NCBI GenBank assembly: GCA_020349865.1
Contig: CP070700.1
Location: forward strand, 4,668,966 to 4,675,943
From: Desulfobacteraceae bacterium
GTDB taxonomy: Bacteria > Desulfobacterota > DSM-4660 > Desulfatiglandales > Desulfatiglandaceae
DNA: 6,978 nucleotides
Direction: 5' to 3'
How positions within the stretch are numbered: position 1 is the first letter of the stretch; every line of letters begins with the position of its first letter. A program made the translations under genes and the position numbers. Below the pieces are notes generated by a model. The model saw only the letters and a program-made list of their open reading frames with translations, did no database searches and was not told the DNA's origin. Below are positions 4,851 through 6,978 of the stretch, piece by piece.

Positions 4851-5096
4851 CTATATTCCGCTCTCCTTAGTTTGTCGGTGAAGTATGGAACCATCCCGTT
4901 CCACATTTCTCCTCTCTACCATTGAGGCAGTCATGAAGAGGATCACCTTATCCACCCATATTGTCTATAGATTGAGTTAAGAATTGTAATCGTTGGAGAG
5001 TTATATTAGAGTTTTCTTGAGAGCCAAACGGGGCAATGGGTATGCGCTTGATGTGCATTTGCAAGGAGGTAACCTAAATAGAAAGGAGGGGTTATC
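4851..5096. other. Intergenic gap with a small hairpin and a possible leader for the deacylase gene
   Basis: After the hydrolase stop a hairpin TGGAAC/GTTCCA (4886-4891/4898-4903, six-base loop) is present without a T-run. A TATATT at 5002-5007 could be a -10 for the downstream gene, but I found no matching -35 at normal spacing. Just upstream of the deacylase start two Shine-Dalgarno-like sequences follow each other (5063-5070 and 5082-5089). Nothing else is recognisable. Confidence 0.4.
5082..5089 (+). promoter_or_regulatory. Strong ribosome binding site of the deacylase gene, second of a tandem pair
   Basis: AAAGGAGG at 5082-5089 lies seven bases before ATG 5097 and is close to the full anti-Shine-Dalgarno complement. 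A second perfect site, AAGGAGGT at 5063-5070, lies 19 bases further upstream with no start codon at normal distance after it. Confidence 0.8.
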
Positions 5097-5570
5097 ATGC
5101 CTTTGAGAAAGGTGGAAGAGTTCTTAGAAAGCAATAAAATAAAATATGAAAAGATCAGTCATTCGCAGGCCTTCACCGCTCAGGAAATTGCAGCCTCCGC
5201 ACATATTCCGGGAAAAGAATTGGCTAAGACCGTGATGGTCAAGGTTGACGGCAAAATGGCCATGGCTGTTTTGCCGGCCTCTCATAGGGTGGATTTCAAC
5301 CTATTGAAGGCAGCGGCGGAAGCCACCAAAGTGGAATTAGCCAAGGAGGGAGAATTTAGAGACACATTTCCGGATTGTGAAGTGGGCGCGATGTCCCCAT
5401 TTGGGAATCTTTATGAGCTTGATGTGTTTGTGGAGGAGAATTTGGCAGAAAATGAAAAAATCGCCTTTAATGCAGGTTCACACACAGAGTTGATCAGGGT
5501 GCCATACAAGGATTTTAAAGCTCATGTAAAACCTAAGGTCGCAATATTTTCATCCGGACTGGAAAAATAG
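5097..5570 (+). CDS. YbaK/ProX-type aminoacyl-tRNA deacylase
   Basis: The 157-residue protein is a single YbaK/EbsC domain (PF04073), the family of free-standing trans-editing enzymes that hydrolyse mischarged aminoacyl-tRNAs such as Cys-, Ala- or Ser-tRNA in the cytoplasm. The N-terminus MPLRKVEEFLESNKIKYE and the following FTAQEIAASAHIPGKELAKT (26-45) are typical, and Lys44 corresponds to the conserved active-site lysine of the family. MAVLPASHRVDF (56-67), GAMSPFG (97-103) and AFNAGSHTELIRV (123-135, with the GSH loop) complete the domain. The length is close to the usual 150-170. Which tRNA it edits cannot be told from sequence alone; the LPASHRVD motif is closer in my reading to YeaK/ProXp-ala-like members than to YbaK itself. 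It is preceded by a strong ribosome site and appears to be a single-gene unit. Confidence 0.92.
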   Translation: MPLRKVEEFLESNKIKYEKISHSQAFTAQEIAASAHIPGKELAKTVMVKVDGKMAMAVLPASHRVDFNLLKAAAEATKVELAKEGEFRDTFPDCEVGAMSPFGNLYELDVFVEENLAENEKIAFNAGSHTELIRVPYKDFKAHVKPKVAIFSSGLEK

Positions 5571-5945
5571 AGGGTCAGACATCAAAAGGTGTTGCTCGAA
5601 GAGTAATTTTAGAGAAATGATATATCCGGAACACTTTAGCGTTTTAAAAAAATCAATCGTGGATTGTAGAGCCATGGGAATCTCTTTTTAAAAAGCCGCA
5701 TAAGCCGGCCTCATTACATGGAACGGCGGATTAGCCTTAAAACTCAACCCAGGACAGCCCCATAAGACAGACTCCCTTTAAACTGTGACCGTCACTGCCT
5801 GCTCCCCGCCACTGTTCAAGGCCCAGGGGGCGTGCTACGAGCTTGGTATAATTTTTGTGATGCGGCTTTTAAAAAGAGATCCCCATGGCCCGCCCTGTTC
5901 TATTTTCAAAGAGCTAAAGTTTTGCAAAAAGAATAACCATCCTGG
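5571..5945. other. Convergent intergenic region occupied mainly by the inverted-end element
   Basis: These 375 bases lie between the stop of the deacylase and the stop of the transporter. Apart from the element at 5671-5889 the flanks (5571-5670 and 5890-5945) are AT-rich and contain no gene, strong hairpin or repeat that I can support. No ordinary G+C stem plus T-run terminator was found for either gene, so the element itself is the best candidate for ending both transcripts. Confidence 0.6.
5671..5889. repeat. Element with ~30-bp inverted ends between convergent genes, MITE-like
   Basis: Positions 5671-5701 and 5860-5889 are inverted copies: GCCATGGG at the outer ends, ATCTCTTTTT in the middle and AAGCCGCAT at the inner ends. 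They differ by one substitution and one base in an A-run. The ~158-bp interior has its own palindromes, GTGAC-C-GTCAC (5785-5795) and CCCCGCC/GGC..GGGG (5804-5810/5820-5829), and a TATAAT (5847-5852) near the right arm with no good -35. No frame inside encodes a plausible protein and no clear target duplication flanks it. It fills most of the gap between the deacylase (+) and the transporter (-). It may be a non-autonomous mobile element, a bidirectional terminator, or a structured RNA; it shares no obvious sequence with the element at 465-651. Confidence 0.65.
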
Positions 5946-6815
5946 TTAGGAAACACCCGATTTACCCATACGGAGGTTGAGTGCGAGGCCACAACTGAAG
6001 ATGAGCAGGGCACCCACAACCAGCCGCCAGCCAAGCGGTTCATCCAGGTAAAGCGCCCCAAAGCCGGCCACGAGAGGTACTTCGGCTGTCATCATGACGC
6101 TCACCTTCGGCGCCGGGATGCGGGCTAAGGCTTGGTTGATGGATAGCTGGGCTCCTATTGAAAACAGAGCAACCGCGGCCACGCTGATCCATGCTGCTTT
6201 ACTATAAGGCAGAAACGGTTGCTCGTGCAACAGCAGTGGCACAACGGTGGCCAGGGTCCCGACCAGGCAAAGATAGAAAAATAATGTATAGATGTTGTTC
6301 TCCCTGCCCAATCGCCTGACCAAAAGCAGGGTTAACGCACACAAAACCGATGCGATCAGGGCAAAGAGGTGCCCCAAGCCCAAGCTCCCGGCGGATTCAC
6401 CCGGCCAGAGGATGAGGGTAGTGCCGATAAAAGCACCGAACACAAAGGGCCAGGCTGCTTTTGCAGTGGGCTCTCCAGCCACCCACGGGGATAGGAGAGC
6501 AGTAAAGGCCGGGTAAAGGTAGAATAGGACCATGGCCAAAGAGAGTGGAATCAGCTGTAATGAGGCAACCAAGAGTAAGAAGGCGACTGCACCACAAAGG
6601 CCCCGTAGGGTAAGAAGGAAACGTTTTTGTCCCCAGAGGCTCAGCCTTAGGGCCCTGACAATGAACGGCATCAGCACCAGCCCAAGCAAAAAGCGGCCCG
6701 CGCCGATCTGCCACACGTTCAGGTGGGCGGCGGCTAATTTGGCTGAAGCGCTCATGGCACTATAGAATATAGGTGCCAGACTGACCCAGATCAGTCCACC
6801 CAGTACTGACCTCAC
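5946..6815 (-). CDS. EamA-family (drug/metabolite transporter superfamily) ten-helix permease
   Basis: This is an inner-membrane transporter of 289 residues with two EamA halves of five helices each. Hydrophobic segments fall at about 6-28, 34-53, 67-87, 91-112, 122-138, 147-167, 175-196, 206-226, 240-258 and 263-282. Typical family features are the first-half helix ending in a Pro-containing LYPAFTALLSPWVAGE (~100-115) and its second-half counterpart MMTAEVPLVAGFGALYLDEP (~241-260). Substrate is not predictable: members export amino acids, purines or drugs, or import metabolites. The frame opens with GTG at 6821, but AGGAGG (from 6826 to 6821 on the minus strand) overlaps that codon, while the GTG at 6815 lies five bases after it. 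I therefore place the start at 6815, giving MRSVLGG as the N-terminus. It appears to be a single gene. Confidence 0.88.
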   Translation of the reverse strand: MRSVLGGLIWVSLAPIFYSAMSASAKLAAAHLNVWQIGAGRFLLGLVLMPFIVRALRLSLWGQKRFLLTLRGLCGAVAFLLLVASLQLIPLSLAMVLFYLYPAFTALLSPWVAGEPTAKAAWPFVFGAFIGTTLILWPGESAGSLGLGHLFALIASVLCALTLLLVRRLGRENNIYTLFFYLCLVGTLATVVPLLLHEQPFLPYSKAAWISVAAVALFSIGAQLSINQALARIPAPKVSVMMTAEVPLVAGFGALYLDEPLGWRLVVGALLIFSCGLALNLRMGKSGVS

Positions 6816-6820
6816 GAACA

Positions 6821-6826
6821 CCTCCT
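6821..6826 (-). promoter_or_regulatory. Ribosome binding site of the transporter, decides the start
   Basis: AGGAGG on the minus strand overlaps the first possible GTG (6821) and sits five bases before the second GTG (6815), the normal distance. This favours the shorter protein. Confidence 0.65.
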
Positions 6827-6897
6827 GTTGCTGCGGGGCAGGGTATTTAAAAGGATACTACAAATACCATGTCGTGCAATTGTTCGGAGCCTCCCGC

Positions 6898-6927
6898 ATC
6901 TTGATTTTCCTTGAACGACATTGTCAA
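6898..6927 (-). promoter_or_regulatory. Candidate promoter of the transporter gene
   Basis: On the minus strand a perfect TTGACA (6922-6927) is followed after 18 bases by CAAGAT (6898-6903), only 3 of 6 to TATAAT. The start would be near 6890, with a ~75-base leader. An alternative minus promoter, TTGAAC-N17-TACACT (6973-6978 and 6950-6955), lies at the window edge. Confidence 0.3.
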
Positions 6928-6930
6928 GAA

Positions 6931-6959
6931 TTGGATAAAGAAAATTTTTAGTGTATATT
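6931..6959 (+). promoter_or_regulatory. Candidate promoter reading out of the window to the right
   Basis: TTGGAT (6931-6936, 3 of 6) and TATATT (6954-6959, 5 of 6) are 17 bases apart on the plus strand. A divergent gene starting beyond the window would fit, since the transporter reads the other way. A loose palindrome (GTATATTG... ...TTCAATAC) covers the -10 and start region. Confidence 0.3.
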
Positions 6960-6978
6960 GTCTATTCAATACGTTCAA

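Noticed and set aside
4886..4903. TGGAAC/GTTCCA hairpin after the hydrolase as an intrinsic terminator
   Set aside because: Six-base stem of mixed composition and no T-run after it on either strand.
6292..6765. Several frames opposite or across the EamA transporter
   Set aside because: The ten-helix permease reads uninterrupted on the minus strand with two EamA repeats; the others are shadows.
1..6978. CRISPR array, tRNA, rRNA, integrase, transposase or toxin-antitoxin pair
   Set aside because: No regularly spaced repeats, no cloverleaf with CCA-adjacent arms, and no such protein signature was found on reading both strands.

Overview
The window looks like a chromosomal segment from a Gram-negative, probably anaerobic or environmental bacterium. 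My best guess is a deltaproteobacterial (Desulfobacterota-like) lineage. This rests on mixed GC content, a periplasmic HtrA-type protease with a lipoprotein-like leader, strong AGGAGG-type ribosome sites, and intergenic repeats of the TGGAATGATGGAA and foldback kind that I associate with such genomes. The lineage is an inference; there is no rRNA or other taxonomic marker here.

Layout from left to right. (1) Positions 2-205 hold the 3' end of a bPH_4 (DUF1200-like, YyaB-like) protein, followed 27 bases later by khpA, a small KH-domain RNA-binding protein, both on +. (2) A 187-bp imperfect palindrome with near-identical ends (465-651) fills the gap between khpA and the convergent gene for a trypsin-like, PDZ-containing HtrA-family protease (670-1881, -). 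(3) An 862-bp divergent gap (1882-2743) carries no convincing gene. It does hold a candidate protease promoter with a 39-bp palindrome upstream, a second candidate promoter on + threaded through two CCCT-N4-AGGG palindromes, and an inverted TGGAAT repeat region that looks like intergenic debris. (4) Three + genes follow: a poly-gamma-glutamate hydrolase/YjqB-like zinc enzyme (2744-3346), a PD-(D/E)XK-like putative nuclease with a C-terminal winged helix (3360-4106, only 13 bases behind), and a small alpha/beta hydrolase (4200-4850). (5) A YbaK/ProX-type aminoacyl-tRNA deacylase gene (5097-5570, +) has a very strong Shine-Dalgarno. (6) A second, unrelated element with ~30-bp inverted ends (5671-5889) fills the next convergent gap. 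(7) A ten-helix EamA/DMT transporter (5946-6815, -) comes next, with candidate promoters at the right edge.

Most genes are single-gene units and do not form one pathway. khpA and the deacylase serve RNA and translation quality control, and the protease serves envelope protein quality control. The least explained part is 2744-4850. There a phage-type PGA hydrolase homologue, an uncharacterised nuclease-like protein and a hydrolase sit together after a debris-rich gap, which suggests an accessory cassette. No CRISPR array, tRNA, rRNA, integrase or transposase gene was seen.
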